Assembly: GCF_025698545.1 (NCBI RefSeq)
Contig: NC_068569.1
Coordinates: 26,474,001-26,538,000, forward strand
Direction: 5' to 3'
Source of the DNA: Gossypium raimondii
Taxonomy: Eukaryota; Streptophyta; Magnoliopsida; Malvales; Malvaceae
DNA length: 64,000 nucleotides
Shown: piece by piece, positions 1 through 11,394 of the stretch
Layout: every line of letters starts with the position of its first letter
Position numbering within the stretch: position 1 is the first letter of the stretch
Made by a program: the position numbers and the translations under genes
The notes under the pieces: generated by a model
What the model was told of the DNA's origin: nothing
The model's input: only the letters and a program-made list of their open reading frames with translations
Databases searched by the model: none

Positions 1-371
1 CTAGAGTTGCTAAGCCCAAAAAAACCGCAAAAGAATTGGAAAAAAAAGCTATTATTACAAAAAGAAAAGTAAAATTCAGAACCAAAAAAAAAAAACAAAT
101 TTCTTTTGTGCTTCTGAAAATGGAGAATTATCATTCAAGAATGCAAGGAAGCTTACAAATTCAGGGCTTGAAATTCGGTTAGGATCGTATCTACAGATCC
201 AGTGAAGAAGAAAAACCTTTTAACGGATCGAGAACAAGAAAAAAAAAACAGTGAGAAAGCAACAGAAAAAAATTCCTTCTTTATTTTTTTTATATTATCG
301 TCAAGAACAAGTCAAAGAACCCAAAAATCTTCCCTCTTTCTTTCTTATATGTAGTTTTATCTCTCTGATTT

Positions 372-682
372 TGGGCCTCTTTTTGTGGAAACCCTAATCA
401 AGGAAGGATCTTTTTCTCTTTAGCGCGGGAAAATTAACCAACATAACATCATGATAACATTCACATGCACATGACATGCGTGACTATCCAGTTATATTTT
501 GACACCTCATGATGTAGGATTGGCCTTTTGGCGCCAAAATTGTTTAACGCCTCGCCGTGACGAGGTTTCACGCTTTGCAAAGTTAGGGAAGCGGTTGGAT
601 GCTCTCCGTTACGATGATGTTTAATGGAATAGTTTTGGGGTTGGGTTCGGCCCAGCCGTTCGTCGGTATTGCCAATTGGGCT
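372..682 (-). promoter_or_regulatory. Possible promoter of a minus-strand gene beyond the left edge
   Basis: A telo-box (AAACCCTAA, 389-397) lies near three site-II-like motifs: TGGGCC at 372-377, GGCCCA at 649-654 and TGGGCT at 677-682. In plants this combination is known from promoters of translation and cell-growth genes. No coding frame is recognisable in bases 1-700, so the served gene, if any, lies to the left. Bases 1-350 are purine-rich with A-runs and could be its 5' leader. The call rests on short motifs only. Confidence 0.25.
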
Positions 683-719
683 CATTGATTTAAGACATTA
701 CTTTGAACGAAAATATTTT

Positions 720-1245
720 GGCTTAATAATAAATTTGGCCATTAACGTTTGCATATTTTGTCAAAATGACCTTAATTGTATTTTTGAGCATTTTTTAGCC
801 ATCAACCTTTATTATTTTTGTAATTTGCTTTTCTAACAAATTTAATGGAAGTAACATTAAAAAGTTAACGGTATGATGTAGAATTTCATATGTAGAATTT
901 TTTAATGAGATGTAATTTATTACTTAGATAACCCAATAAGATAATTACATGTGAAAATGATAAAATAAATAAATAATACATTAAATTAAAAATACTTAAT
1001 TTAAAGAAAATAAATATAATTATCTAAAAAATTAACTCCATAGAAAACTTATCATTAAACAAAAGTATGAAAGATTGAAACCTCTGGAAAGAAAAGAAAA
1101 TTTGAAACCTTGAATTTATTCATTAAATCTATTAGAAAAAGCATATTGAAAAAAATAACAAAGGCTAATGATAAGAAAAAAAAGGCTCAAAAATTCAATT
1201 AGGGTTATGTTGACAAACGTTAGTGGCCAAATTTATCATTAAGCC
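720..1245. mobile_element. MULE-type MITE, 526 bp, with 9-bp target duplication
   Basis: The ends are inverted copies beginning GGCTTAATNATAAATTTGG, and the similarity runs at least 30 bp inward. The element is flanked by identical 9-bp repeats AAATATTTT at 711-719 and 1246-1254. A 9-bp duplication is the Mutator signature. There is no coding content and the interior is very AT-rich. It is a non-autonomous element. Confidence 0.8.
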
Positions 1246-2997
1246 AAATATTTTTGTTGAATATTCTTTTGTTTATAAATTTTTTGTGTTTTATGTCTAA
1301 ATTTTAAATTTATATTCTTTATTCGTTTAAATTAAACTAGATTTTATGATGACTGAAATAAAATATTTTATGTTAAAATATTTTTTAAAATTTATTCACT
1401 AATAATACTAATAAATTTGTATTTTAATACTATTGAACATGAATACGACTATTAGATTTATAATTTATAATTCTTTTGTTTAAGGATAATATAAAAGTAT
1501 GAAAAACAAAAATTTCATCGTAATAATATTAATTATAATTTAAAATAATAATTATTTATGTAATCCATAATTGAATTGAAAGGGTGAATACTATAGATAA
1601 TTTTTTCTTCATGAAAATTTAATGAATTTGTTCATAGACATTAAACAAACATGTTCACAAGTAGACTTGTCCAAGGGCCGGGTAGCCCACCCGTCGGGTC
1701 GAGTTTAGACAAAAAAAGAATTTATTTCGAGCCAGCTCGATTCTGCGCAAATTTAATTTAAATAATATTTTATTATTTTATTATTTTTTTAATAGTAAAA
1801 CGGAATTTAAGGGCAAGCTAAGTCGACCTGAAAACGAATCTGGACTTGAAAATTATTTTGGAAGCAGCCTCAATCTGATCCGAACCATGAACACATTTAT
1901 TCATAAAGGAATTTGTTGATAAACTTAAATAATTTTTATTTAAATTGAAGTATAAAAAATATAAATATAAATTAAATTGTTTTTTAACAATAAATTCAGG
2001 CACCCACGTGCAAGAATCACGTGGCTCTCATCTTATGGGCATGTAGTGGAGGTGTAGAACTAGAACCAAGCAAACTTATCCTTTACTATCAATAGGCAAA
2101 AAAGTCAATTTAATTGATGCCTTAAGAAGAAGAAATTCGCATGGAAAAGAACAAAATTCATTTTTGGATGCACATTTGCGTTCTCGCCTTTAACAAGGAT
2201 CATTTTGTCCTTTCACTCCTTTTTTGCGCCATTCAACTTCATGTGCTCACTTCCTCGCATGTTCGCTTCTTTCTTAAACCTATATAAATTTATTTATACA
2301 TCAGTTTTAAAATATTTTAAAATATGATTAATTTTTACAAAATGAGAAAAATATGTAATAATCATTAAATTATACCCTAAATATTAATTTAATAAAAATA
2401 TGTTGCAAATTTTACTTAATTTTGAAATTTATTTATTTATTTATATTTATTTTTGGATATTTAAAACTACCGCTCCTAATAATATTTGAATTTTCTCCTG
2501 ACATGTCTTATTATTATTATTGCGCTCAACAATTATTTATAAAAATCAATTCCTATACCTCACCAACTACCAGCCACCTTTCTTTAAAAAATCGTTCACA
2601 AAATAATTAATTATTATATTATTTTGAATTGAAATATGAAATATAATTTTTATAAATTATTTAAATAATTAAAATTACATTTTCGAATGTATAAATATTT
2701 TTATAAAATTTACAAATTTTAGATTCAATTAATTTATAATTAAAAATTATTTAATAAAATTTTAATTGAAAATGTTGGTTTTTTAGTATTTATTAAGTAA
2801 ACAACAAAGATAAAATACGTTGGTAAAAATAAACTTATAAATTAATTAAAATACTTTAAAAAAGTTTTGAGTTCTTTTTATAAGTATTAATTCTTTTATA
2901 ATTTATATTTTTGACACTTATAAATATTATAACTCTAATCATAACTCTATATAAAAGGTCCACTTTTCCTTATTTTTCTACCATTTCAATTATAATG
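1246..2997. other. AT-rich intergenic sequence with a degenerate MITE fragment
   Basis: No coding frame is supported. Around 1666-1880 there is a degenerate element that starts with TAGACTTGTCC and has GC-rich ends around an AT-rich core, like the intact hAT-type MITE at 42230-42662. Two G-boxes (CACGTG) lie at 2005-2010 and 2018-2023, but no gene is seen next to them. The rest is AT-rich sequence. Confidence 0.5.
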
Positions 2998-3488
2998 GTA
3001 AAATATCAGTTTTGATCCTCTGTTATACTCAAATTTAATATTTAATCTTTATATTTTATTAGATATAATTTAATTATCTACTTTTACAATGATATTAGGT
3101 AGTCCAAATAATTAACATCTTTATCTATTCTAATTAATTTTTTAGTCTATTTTTTAAAGAAAATACTATTCAATAATAATTTGGCATAATGAATTGAAAC
3201 AACTGTTATGAAAAAATTTCACATCACTACTAAAATATCAAGAGTGCTAATTATTTAGACTAATTAATAACACAAGTCTTTTTTATTTTTAGTCATTGTA
3301 AGGTAATGATAAAATTGTAATTTCGATCTCTCTATTATGCTCGCATTTGAAATTTATTATTTATATTTTAATTTAACATAATTTGATCTTCTACTTTTAT
3401 AATAACATTAGTTAGCTCAAATAATTAACATACTTAACTATATCGATTAAAATGATTAGATGAATTTCTCTTTAAAACACCTTTCTAA

Positions 3489-3523
<35 letters not shown>

Positions 3524-3720
3524 CTACATGAAGTAGGAAGAGGTATTTTAAGAAAAAATTTGACCTCAACATTTTAACCAAAATAATTAAGGTATCTACT
3601 ATTTCAACTAATTAATGATATTGTATAGAGAAGCCAAATTATAAAAAAAATTGAAATAGATACTACATTCTAAATTTAAACATAATAGAGAGACAATTAC
3701 CATAATTTGATCTAAAACAA
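2998..3720. repeat. Degenerate direct and inverted repeat element
   Basis: A stretch of about 120 bp at 2998-3120 recurs in direct orientation at 3302-3430. An inverted, diverged copy of its outer part lies at 3655-3720 (an AATTACCATAATTTGATC-like end). The arrangement suggests an old foldback or MITE element. A microsatellite of about 15 AT units lies inside at 3492-3520. No coding content. Confidence 0.45.
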
Positions 3721-3808
3721 TCTATGCCTAACATAATCATTGATATTTTTTATTTAATAAAATGGTAATTATTTGGTACACGGGAGGTGAACAATTTTAA
3801 CTCTACAA

Positions 3809-4044
3809 GCAGAGGCGAATTTAGGGGGGCTAGCAGGGGTCCGGCCCCTCCTAAAATGTAAAATTGTTATTTAGGCGCTTAAATTTTATTTTAAATTTTA
3901 AATTAGTAAATGTAAAGTTGCACTTTGGCCCTCTTAAAATTATAAAAATTTGATTTAATCTTTTAAAAATTATAAAGATACATACTATAAAAAATTAAAA
4001 TTTCATTCGCCCTTAACAATTTATTCTGGCTTCGCCTCTATCTA
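3809..4044. repeat. Short foldback repeat, copy 1 of a dispersed family
   Basis: An element of about 235 bp with inverted ends (AGAGGCGAA at the left, TTCGCCTCT at the right) around an AT-rich core. It has GC-rich blocks just inside the ends. Related copies lie at about 18540-18720, 56733-56985, 59490-59745 and 63385-63650. It resembles a MITE. No coding potential. Confidence 0.55.
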
Positions 4045-4176
4045 AAGGAGATTGAGATTTTACCACATGTCTTGTCGATAATTTTATAAAAATTGTTTTT
4101 ATTTAATTTATTTGGTACAGGTGGTTATATATTTATCGAAAATGAATGGGAGATAACAAACTAATATTTACTAAAA

Positions 4177-4180
<4 letters not shown>

Positions 4181-4220
<40 letters not shown>
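4181..4220. repeat. (AT)20 microsatellite
   Basis: A pure AT dinucleotide run of 40 bases in non-coding sequence, likely polymorphic in length. Confidence 0.95.
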
Positions 4221-4223
<3 letters not shown>

Positions 4224-4584
4224 ATGTAATAAAAAGTGTGTTTGAATGAAAAGTATTCATGTTTCATTATTGATATTAACTACTTTACGTTTACATCATT
4301 TATCATTTATTAAATTTTGGTTAATATATTTCATAGGTTCTTATACTTTTCATAAACATGGAATTTAATCCATATGCTTTTATTTCTAGGAATTTAACAC
4401 TTCTATTTTTCAAATTTCAAAGTTTAGATTCAATTGTTAGCATTGTTCATTTTTTTTGTTAAATTTATTAACGTGACATTTTGAAATTAAAAAAAAAACC
4501 CACTTGACAGTATAATTAAAAGAAATGGCTTTGTAATGAATTTGAATTTAACAAAATAAATTTAATAGTGTTAAGAAATTTTTG

Positions 4585-5466
4585 GGTAAATTTCACCAAC
4601 GATCACTCAACTTTGGGGTAGCTGGTAAAAAAATCATTTAGATTTCAATTCAGTCACTGAACTTTTGAAAAATAACAAAACAGTTACCACTAACCATTTT
4701 TCATTACAGAAGTAACGGAGTTACCATTTTCCGTTACAGACGTAACGAAGCTATCATTTTTCGTTACAGTTCCACTACATACTTAACCAAACTACCATTT
4801 TCCGTTACAAACGTAACGGAGCTACCATTTTCCGTTATAGTTCCACTACAGACTTAACTAAACTACCATTTTCCATCCCCCTCCCATCCCTCACCCTCTT
4901 CCCCACCATCCCCCTACTCTGATTCTCTCTCCCTCTCCGCCTCTTCCTCACCATCCTTCCTCTTACTCTGATTCTTTCCCTCTCCCCCACCATCCTTTTG
5001 CTAATCCTCTCACTCTTCCTCACCGTCCCTTTCCCTCTCCACTCTCTATCTTTCTACCTACTGCTATCAATTTTAAACCAATCTAACAACAAATTCTTCA
5101 CCGTCGTTTTTGTTTAGAACCCTGCACTTGCAGGTCAATGGCTGCAATGGCTGCAACAACTGGTTTAGGTGTAGCTCTGTTTTTCTTTGTGGAAAGGCAA
5201 AGGGACGCAGGAAGAGGGTTAGCAAAGGGACGGCAGGGGAGAGGGAAAGAACCAGAGTAGGAGGAGGGATGGTAGGGAAGAGGGAAAGGGATGGGATGGG
5301 ATGGGAGGGGAGGGGGATGGAAAATGATAGTTTGGTTAAGTTTGTAACGGAAAATGGCTAGTGGTGATTGTTTTATTATTTTTTGAAAGTTGAATGACTA
5401 AATTGAAACCTAAGTGGTCATTTTGTCAGCTACCCCAAAGTTGATTGACTGTTGGTGTAATTTACC
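4585..5466. mobile_element. Foldback element with long inverted arms, about 880 bp
   Basis: The ends are inverted copies (GGTAAATTTCACCAAC at the left, against the complement of GTTGGTGTAATTTACC at the right). The similarity continues inward through the TTTGGGGTAGCTG block. Inside the left arm, 4690-4870, a unit built on TACCATTTTCCGTTACAG is repeated several times. Matching complements lie in the right arm near 5320-5360. Between the arms a pyrimidine-rich stretch (4880-5060) faces a purine-rich one (5190-5330). Reading frames across these are low-complexity R/E/G strings and not real proteins. No clear target duplication was found. Confidence 0.6.
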
Positions 5467-6195
5467 TTTTTATTTTTTAGCACTCTACCATTATAAATAC
5501 TATAACTTATTGGCCTTCACAAATATACTCATAAATTTACGTCTTGCATGTCCAAAATCTCACTACATTAGCATAAATTTTTTTAAAATATTCACTAGAG
5601 TGAGCCGGATGATTAATTTGTTATCTTATTAAAGAATTATATTTGAATGTAAAAAGAAAGTGGATAATGTATACTTTTAAAGTCGCAGTGATATACGTAT
5701 AGTTACCCAGTACCTAGGACTATCAGAATCTGTGCAAGTCACCGATAAGTGAAGCTATTTTTAGCTAGCAACGTGGAATGCAGCAAAAGGACCACAATAG
5801 CCACGTGTCAGCAACATGGGTTACCAAAATCTCAAAGTAATGGTTGGAAGATTAAGAGGTGGAATAAAATGATTACAAGTGGAGCAATGAGATTGCAGTT
5901 TTTGATGGAGGATTCTAAACCACTAATGAATTCCATATTATTTCTCAGCCACAAATTCTTTTCCTCTTGCCCCTCCCTGTTTTTTAAAAGCAGAAGTGTA
6001 CACCATACTCAAAATCTTTTCATTTCTTCCTATGAATCGACGTTTCTCTTTCATTTGCAACTTGTTTGTTTACTAAGGGGGCCAAAAAAAAAAAAAAAAA
6101 CAGCCTGCACATACCACTGCCGCCTTTGGTTTATAGCTTCTAAATCCAACTAGAGAACTAGGTTGTCTTCATTTGCTCAGCTAATTCACTACAAG
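5467..6195 (+). promoter_or_regulatory. Upstream region and first leader exon of the LNK-like gene
   Basis: A G-box (CACGTG, 5802-5807) lies about 0.9 kb upstream of the start codon. The sequence around 6090-6195 reads like a leader exon ending ACAAG|GTTTGA at 6195/6196. Exact transcription start is not visible. The open frame across 5749-6153 is low-complexity at its end and has no recognisable protein similarity, so it is not called as a gene. Confidence 0.4.
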
Positions 6196-6728
6196 GTTTG
6201 ATTCTTTCTCTTCTTCTGTTTGGTTGGTTGTTCTGTTTTTTTAGCTTTCTTTATGTATGTTTGTTGGAAAATATCTGAATTTTTTTTATAGTTCATGTAA
6301 TTTGCGTAAGAACTTTAGTTAATCCTAATTCAAAACTTTTGAACTTGGAAGTTTATTTATTAAAAAAAGAGAGTAAGAACTTGGATTCGTTTATATGTAT
6401 AGAAAATAAGGGGTTTAGTTCATTTTTTTCTGGAAAATTTTGAAAATTTTAGAATATATGACAAAATAAGAACTTGAATTGATCTTGATTCTTCATATCA
6501 GTATGGACTGAAAGTTTATTTTGATTCATGATATTGCTTGTTTAGTGATTAAAAAGTAAGGGAAGTATGATTACATCATCAATTTTTATTCTTTATACTT
6601 GCCCATGAATTATTTGGTCTTGGAGAGTATAAAAGCTTGATGGGGTTTAGAGAGCTTCTTTTAATTTGTGGGGGGTTTCTATGATTTTCTTTTGTAATAT
6701 GTTGTTTTTTTTTTTTTTGTTTTTTCAG
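6196..6728 (+). other. Probable 5'-UTR intron of the LNK-like gene
   Basis: A GT donor at 6196 and a strong polypyrimidine tract ending TTTTTTCAG at 6728 define a 533-bp intron that ends nine bases before the ATG. An exact evening element (AAAATATCT) lies inside at 6268-6276. Donor and acceptor are inferred from consensus only. Confidence 0.55.
6268..6276 (+). promoter_or_regulatory. Evening element in the leader intron
   Basis: An exact AAAATATCT match. This motif is bound by CCA1/LHY/RVE-type MYB factors, and LNK genes are known clock components. In AT-rich DNA the motif also occurs by chance, so a role is inference. Confidence 0.4.
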
Positions 6729-6737
6729 TAAAATCAC

Positions 6738-8825
6738 ATGGATTGGTATCTCTGTAATGGTATGGAGGATCTTGTTGTCCCCAGAAATCAAGAATTAGAA
6801 GATAATATCCCTTCCCCAGAAAGTTGGTCAAAATGGGAATTCAGCCCTCCTGCAAATTTTAACGATGAATGCTTTGGCGTGGACACGAATTTAAGTGGTG
6901 ATAAACCCAAGTTTAGCGGCAAATTATGCCATGATGTAGCTGATGTTAAGGATCCATCAATCTGTTCGAGTGTATATGGAGGTTTCTTGAATCAGGGTCA
7001 CATTTTTCAACAGCAGACGGATTACCAGCTCCACGATTTCGGCAGATTCGAGCAGCTCGATGACATATTCTTGTACTAAGCTTAACTCCTGGAATTACCT
7101 TTCTTGCCTGTGGGAAAATCATATAGTTATGAATAACAGCATGCTCGGACATCCCATGATAATTGAAGGGTTTGGAAGGTCCGGTCTATATAATTCTGTT
7201 AAAAACTATTTGTTCTTCATTGAAATAAGTAGCCACCATTGCAACTGGTTAGAACTTGGCTGTTCTTAATATGTTCTCTTTTATGCTATGATTAGAAGTG
7301 TTTTATAACATAGGTTAGCCATTCAATATTCCATGGGATGTTCGGATTTACTTTCGGTTTCGATGTTTTACCTTTGAGATCATATGGTTCTTGTCTTTTC
7401 AAATCATCACTCTCTTTGGGTTTCTCCATGTTGCAGGGGTTCCTTATTGGAAGATCCTACTTGGAGTGAAGATCTTCAAAAATCGTTTTGCTTTTCTCCT
7501 GAGTACGAGTGCGAGACGATGGCAACTGATCATCTTCTGGAAGATGTAAGTTTGGATTTTCAAAGTATTTCAAGCAATGAACATAGCATGGAAACAAGCA
7601 TAGTATCTCAAAACTCGTATGTTTCGTACTGTGCAAATTCTAAGCTTGAATTGGCTGATGGTAAAGCTGAGATTTTTCCATCCATCTTTTCACCAATGAA
7701 CCAAATATATATTGAATACTAGGCTAGCCTTCTGTATGTTATTAATACATGTATGTTGAAGATGTTTATTGTATATATAACCTAAGTGCCCTGCATCTAC
7801 TCCGGTCTTGCATAAGAGAAAGAGCATCAACCCTTGGTAATAGAGGAGTAATCTGAGCCTTTTATTCGTTACATAAGATTTTTTTTTCTCTAAACTAGCC
7901 TAGGCCGCAAAAGATATGTTGCAGGCTTTTATGGCTATATGTTTTTAGTTCAGTTGAAAAATGGATTCCGTGTTCTTGAAATTACTTTTGTCAAAAAAAA
8001 CTCCCACAGTGAATCCGATGCAGCTTTGAAGAACCTTTAGAAATATCCAGGGCAATCTGCCATACATACATTGCATCATCCTATGCTTATATTATGAAAT
8101 TTAATGTAGTTTTGGAGTTTATGAGATTAACTAATCAATGTAACTTCTGTACAAGGCATCTTTTGCCAAAATATTGGTTCCTCCTGAACAGATAACTGCA
8201 AACGGACTTGTCTCAAAAGGAATTTCACTTGAAGAATCGGTTTTGAAGGAGCTTGAAACGGTGACGGCTCAGGTAAAAGACTAAACAAATGCATACATCT
8301 ACTCATCAACGATTTTTATAAAAACAACTGCTTATAAAAATTTCCGTATTTTGATTTGTTCAGCTGTCTGATAAGACTCGAATTTGCTTCCGAGATGCAT
8401 TTTACCGTCTTGCCAAGAACTCGAAACAGAATCCTGTAGCATTAAACCAACAAGGAAACCTCCATGTTCGAACTCATTCTCCGAAGTGGACAATCTCAGA
8501 GGAGAAAATAAGGTAAACTTTCACTACGATTTGGAGTAATTTTATGTTTTTTTCTTATGTTAAACTTCCTTCTTCCGGTCCCGAGTTTCATGAACATGGT
8601 ACTCTTAGCCTTTGTTTTTTTTTCCAACCTGCTATGTCCTTGTTTAGACATTTTAAGCATGTTCTTGGTCGGAAGATAATTTTGATATATATTTTCAGGT
8701 CTGGGAAAAAGGAAACAACTGAATCAGAGACCAACACCATCGATCGAACTATCGCGAACCTCACATTCGATAAGATGGATATGAACGTTCGAGACTTTCC
8801 GGTTTGCCACACCCGACAACTCTAA
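6738..8825 (+). CDS. LNK3/LNK4-like night-light-inducible clock co-regulator (five exons)
   Basis: LNK proteins are nuclear co-activators that work with RVE8-type MYB factors in the circadian clock and light signalling. Exons by splice consensus and phase: 6738-7072, 7437-7545, 8156-8272, 8364-8512 and 8699-8825, giving 278 residues. The N-terminus has the family's VVP and PSPESWSKW motifs (about residues 14-32), then QLDDIFLGSLLED across junction 1. The C-terminal third has RDAFYRLAKNSKQN and ETNTIDRTIANLTFDKMD followed by NVRDFP, which is the most conserved family block. No ENT-like N-terminal domain of the LNK1/2 type is present. Exon 2 stays open past its GTAAGT donor to a TAG at 7720-7722 with coding-like sequence, so a retained-intron form would end there. 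Introns have GT-AG ends and all phases agree. The gene looks intact. A 3' UTR of unknown length follows. Confidence 0.8.
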
Positions 8826-9946
8826 GCAAAATTGTCATCGAAGTGACTGGAAAAGCAAACACGAGTTTCAAGTCAGTCGCTCAGAGATCCATTACGCTAG
8901 GCACGAAGTGATGCCGGAGTTGCAGACATGGATATGCCTCGAGAACTGATGCAACCGACAAGAATACCACGACTTAAAAAGAATGATTGAAAGGGAAGCT
9001 CAAAGGAAAAGATTTAGATTAAATTCTTTTGGGCGTGTTTCAATCATTGAATATGTGTATATATTGCTGCTGCTCTCTGCTCGGCTCAGTTTTGATAGAA
9101 GCAGTTGTAGAAATTGCTTCAAATTGCATAGTACCATGTGTTAATTTTGACTCACCATGAATGTTACATTAGTATGTATTTAATGCTTTAGTGCCAACAT
9201 ATTGAAGTTTCCAAGACCGTTGTTTAACATCAATTAAGGGCGTGTTCTTCATTGCACCTGAATGCATGCGTTTTTACATTGCTGAATATGAAAAATGTTC
9301 TATTTTTAAAGTTAAAAATGCCATAAAAATATATTTTCATTTTTATATTTAGAAGTAAAAATTATAAAAGACATTTCTATGTATTATATTAGCTATTTAA
9401 AAGATATATTAAAAATTAGATTAATTTATATTTTATATATTGATGAGTACCAAACAAGCTATAAGTCCAAAATGGGTTAAGAATTTAACTAATAAAAATT
9501 AAAATTCTAAGAAATTCATAATTAAACTATAAAACCAAAAGTAGTATTGAAATCTAAATTCTAAATTAGAACTAAAGTCTAATTTAACCTAATTTGAAAT
9601 TCTAAAGAATGTATCTTAACTTAAATCTAATTAAACTCAACTAATCCTAAATTTTGTAATTCTAGAACTAAAATTTAAGACCTAAAATGCTAAATATATC
9701 TAAGATCTAATCTAGATTTGAAACTTGCTTAAAGTCTAATTTAACTAAGAAAACCTTTTAATTTCAAACATACAACTTAAACTAAAAACCTATCCAATGA
9801 ATGTAAGGTGTACTTAAAATTTTACCAACACTTGAATTGAATGTAAAACACATACAATCTTAATTAAAATATCTAAAATATGATACCCTAAATCCCAGTA
9901 ACAACCAACAATAAATCAATCACAATCACATTTTCTTCAGGGTCCT
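8826..9946. other. 3' flank of the LNK-like gene and AT-rich spacer
   Basis: The first 200-350 bases probably hold the 3' UTR. The remainder (9240-9946) is AT-rich, with short repeats of the AATTCTAAA and TCTAATTTAACT kind. No gene or RNA is recognised. Confidence 0.5.
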
Positions 9947-10365
9947 GATGAAGTAATTATCCTTTTTAGATTGGCTGAAAAAGGGATGCGGCCAATTATT
10001 TCTAAATTTTTGGTCTATTTACAATTAGGTCTGTCCCCTTTTGAAATTAAATTTAAATAACTCTTAAAAAAATATAAGAATAACAAAAATAAACCCTTCT
10101 AATTTTTTTTTTATTTTGTAAAACCAATATAAACTAGAGGAAATTTTTGAGAGTATATTTGGGTAATTTAAATAATAATTTTATATAGTTTTTAAGTTTA
10201 TTGTTTTTCTTGAAAAGAAATGACAAGTGTTTATTTTTGTTATTATTATATTTTTAAGGGCTATTTAAATTTAATTTTAAAAGGGGACAAACCTAAACTA
10301 AAAGTTGGAAAGCATAGTCAATGGCACCCTTTTTTTCAACGAATCTAAAGGGTAATTACTTCATC
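9947..10365. mobile_element. Foldback MITE, about 419 bp
   Basis: Terminal inverted repeats begin GATGAAGTAATTA and extend about 90 bp with mismatches (left 9947-10040, right 10275-10365), followed by a further AAAAGGGGACA-type match inside. There is no coding content. A target duplication could not be recognised. Confidence 0.6.
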
Positions 10366-10490
10366 ATGTTTCTGAACATTTTATATAATCACACTTCAGT
10401 CCAATGTCATCACTAAAAATTTAAATTTAATTACTTCATCATGTTTCTGAACGTTTTATATAATCACACTTCAGTCCAATGTCATCACTA
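10354..10490 (+). repeat. Tandem duplication, period 75 bp, overlapping the MITE end
   Basis: A block of about 60 bp starting AATTACTTCATCATGTTTCT (10354-10413) is repeated almost exactly at 10429-10490. Copy 1 includes the last bases of the MITE's right end, so the duplication followed the insertion. Confidence 0.75.
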
Positions 10491-11122
10491 AGAATTATTT
10501 TTTTTTTAATGCAATCATTAGCTGCTGATGGGGCTAGTGCTGCCAATGTGTCTAGCGGCACCGGTAAGCACAATAAAAATCAAATTATTTACGTACATGA
10601 TCTCTAAGTTGAGTCATTTTCGTAATTAATTACTTTTCCTATAATGTTGACAGAGAAACTGTTAGGATTTCAACCCTAACCTGCAACATGGAAAATGAAA
10701 TAGGCAAATTAAGATGGGCTTCGATAGAGTTGTTACCTCAAAAGAAGATTGGGTTTTAACAGTTCAAAATTGAGCCTTGGCTAATTTTCCCCTCCATTTG
10801 CTGCTCAATCCCAGATTCAGACATTGGGTTTCAATTTTGGACTAAAGGAATCTCCTAAAACCTTTTCGATTTAATTCATGAACAACAATAATTGATTTTT
10901 GAATAAAATTAAAATTAATTATTGAATAATTTAAGTTCAAATTAAAACCCCTTCTTTCCATACCTCAATTCTAAAGTCGAAAATATGATTTTAATGGTAC
11001 AAGCACATGTCCAATGGTGTCAATGGTCCAAGTATGAGGCCAAAATAGTTCATATTTTCTTTTGATTTTCTGGAATCATTATATTATGTTATATTTATAT
11101 TCAATATTTTCGTTTATTATTG
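10491..11122. other. Spacer before the MULE
   Basis: AT-rich sequence with no recognisable gene. Confidence 0.5.
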
Positions 11123-11131
11123 TTTCTATTA

Positions 11132-11394
11132 GGGTTTTTTACTAATATAATATAAAATTAAAAAAAATAAAATGACATGTTTCAAAAATTATGTACTAAA
11201 ATGGTACATTCAAAGTGGTGGAGGGTGGTGCATAGGCGGCACCACCCTAGTTTCTGACACATCTGACAAACACAAAAAAAAAAAAAAAAACTGATAAAAA
11301 AAACTTGATGAAAACAAAAATTAAACTGATGAAAACAAAACCGGTCACGCCTAGGGAAGAGGCGACACCGGTCACGCCTTCCCCATAGGCGGCA
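11132..11394 (+). repeat. Left TIR of the MULE
   Basis: Matches the complement of 18148-18367 from the terminal GGG through GGTGGAGGGTGGTGC and on to the GTCACGCC motifs. The left copy has an insertion of about 30 bp in the middle. Confidence 0.85.

Noticed and set aside
461..685. 74-codon minus-strand frame
   Set aside because: No recognisable domain. It overlaps promoter-like motifs and its composition is not coding-like.
4835..5361. R/G/E-rich frames on both strands
   Set aside because: They are translations of complementary purine- and pyrimidine-rich arms of a foldback element.
5749..6153. 134-codon frame upstream of the LNK-like gene
   Set aside because: It ends in a poly-lysine stretch from an A-run, shows no known domain, and lies in the likely promoter and leader region.
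7700..8155. AT-AC (U12) intron after the exon 2 extension
   Set aside because: The sequence around 7706-7722 does not fit the ATATCCTT donor, while a strong GTAAGT donor with matching phase exists at 7546.
8544..8825. Single-exon protein at the 3' end of the LNK-like gene
   Set aside because: Its first half is intron 4. Splice sites at 8512/8513 and 8698/8699 give the conserved C-terminus in frame.
9947..10365. Target duplication for the foldback MITE
   Set aside because: Flanks on the two sides do not match over 3 bp or more at any plausible boundary.
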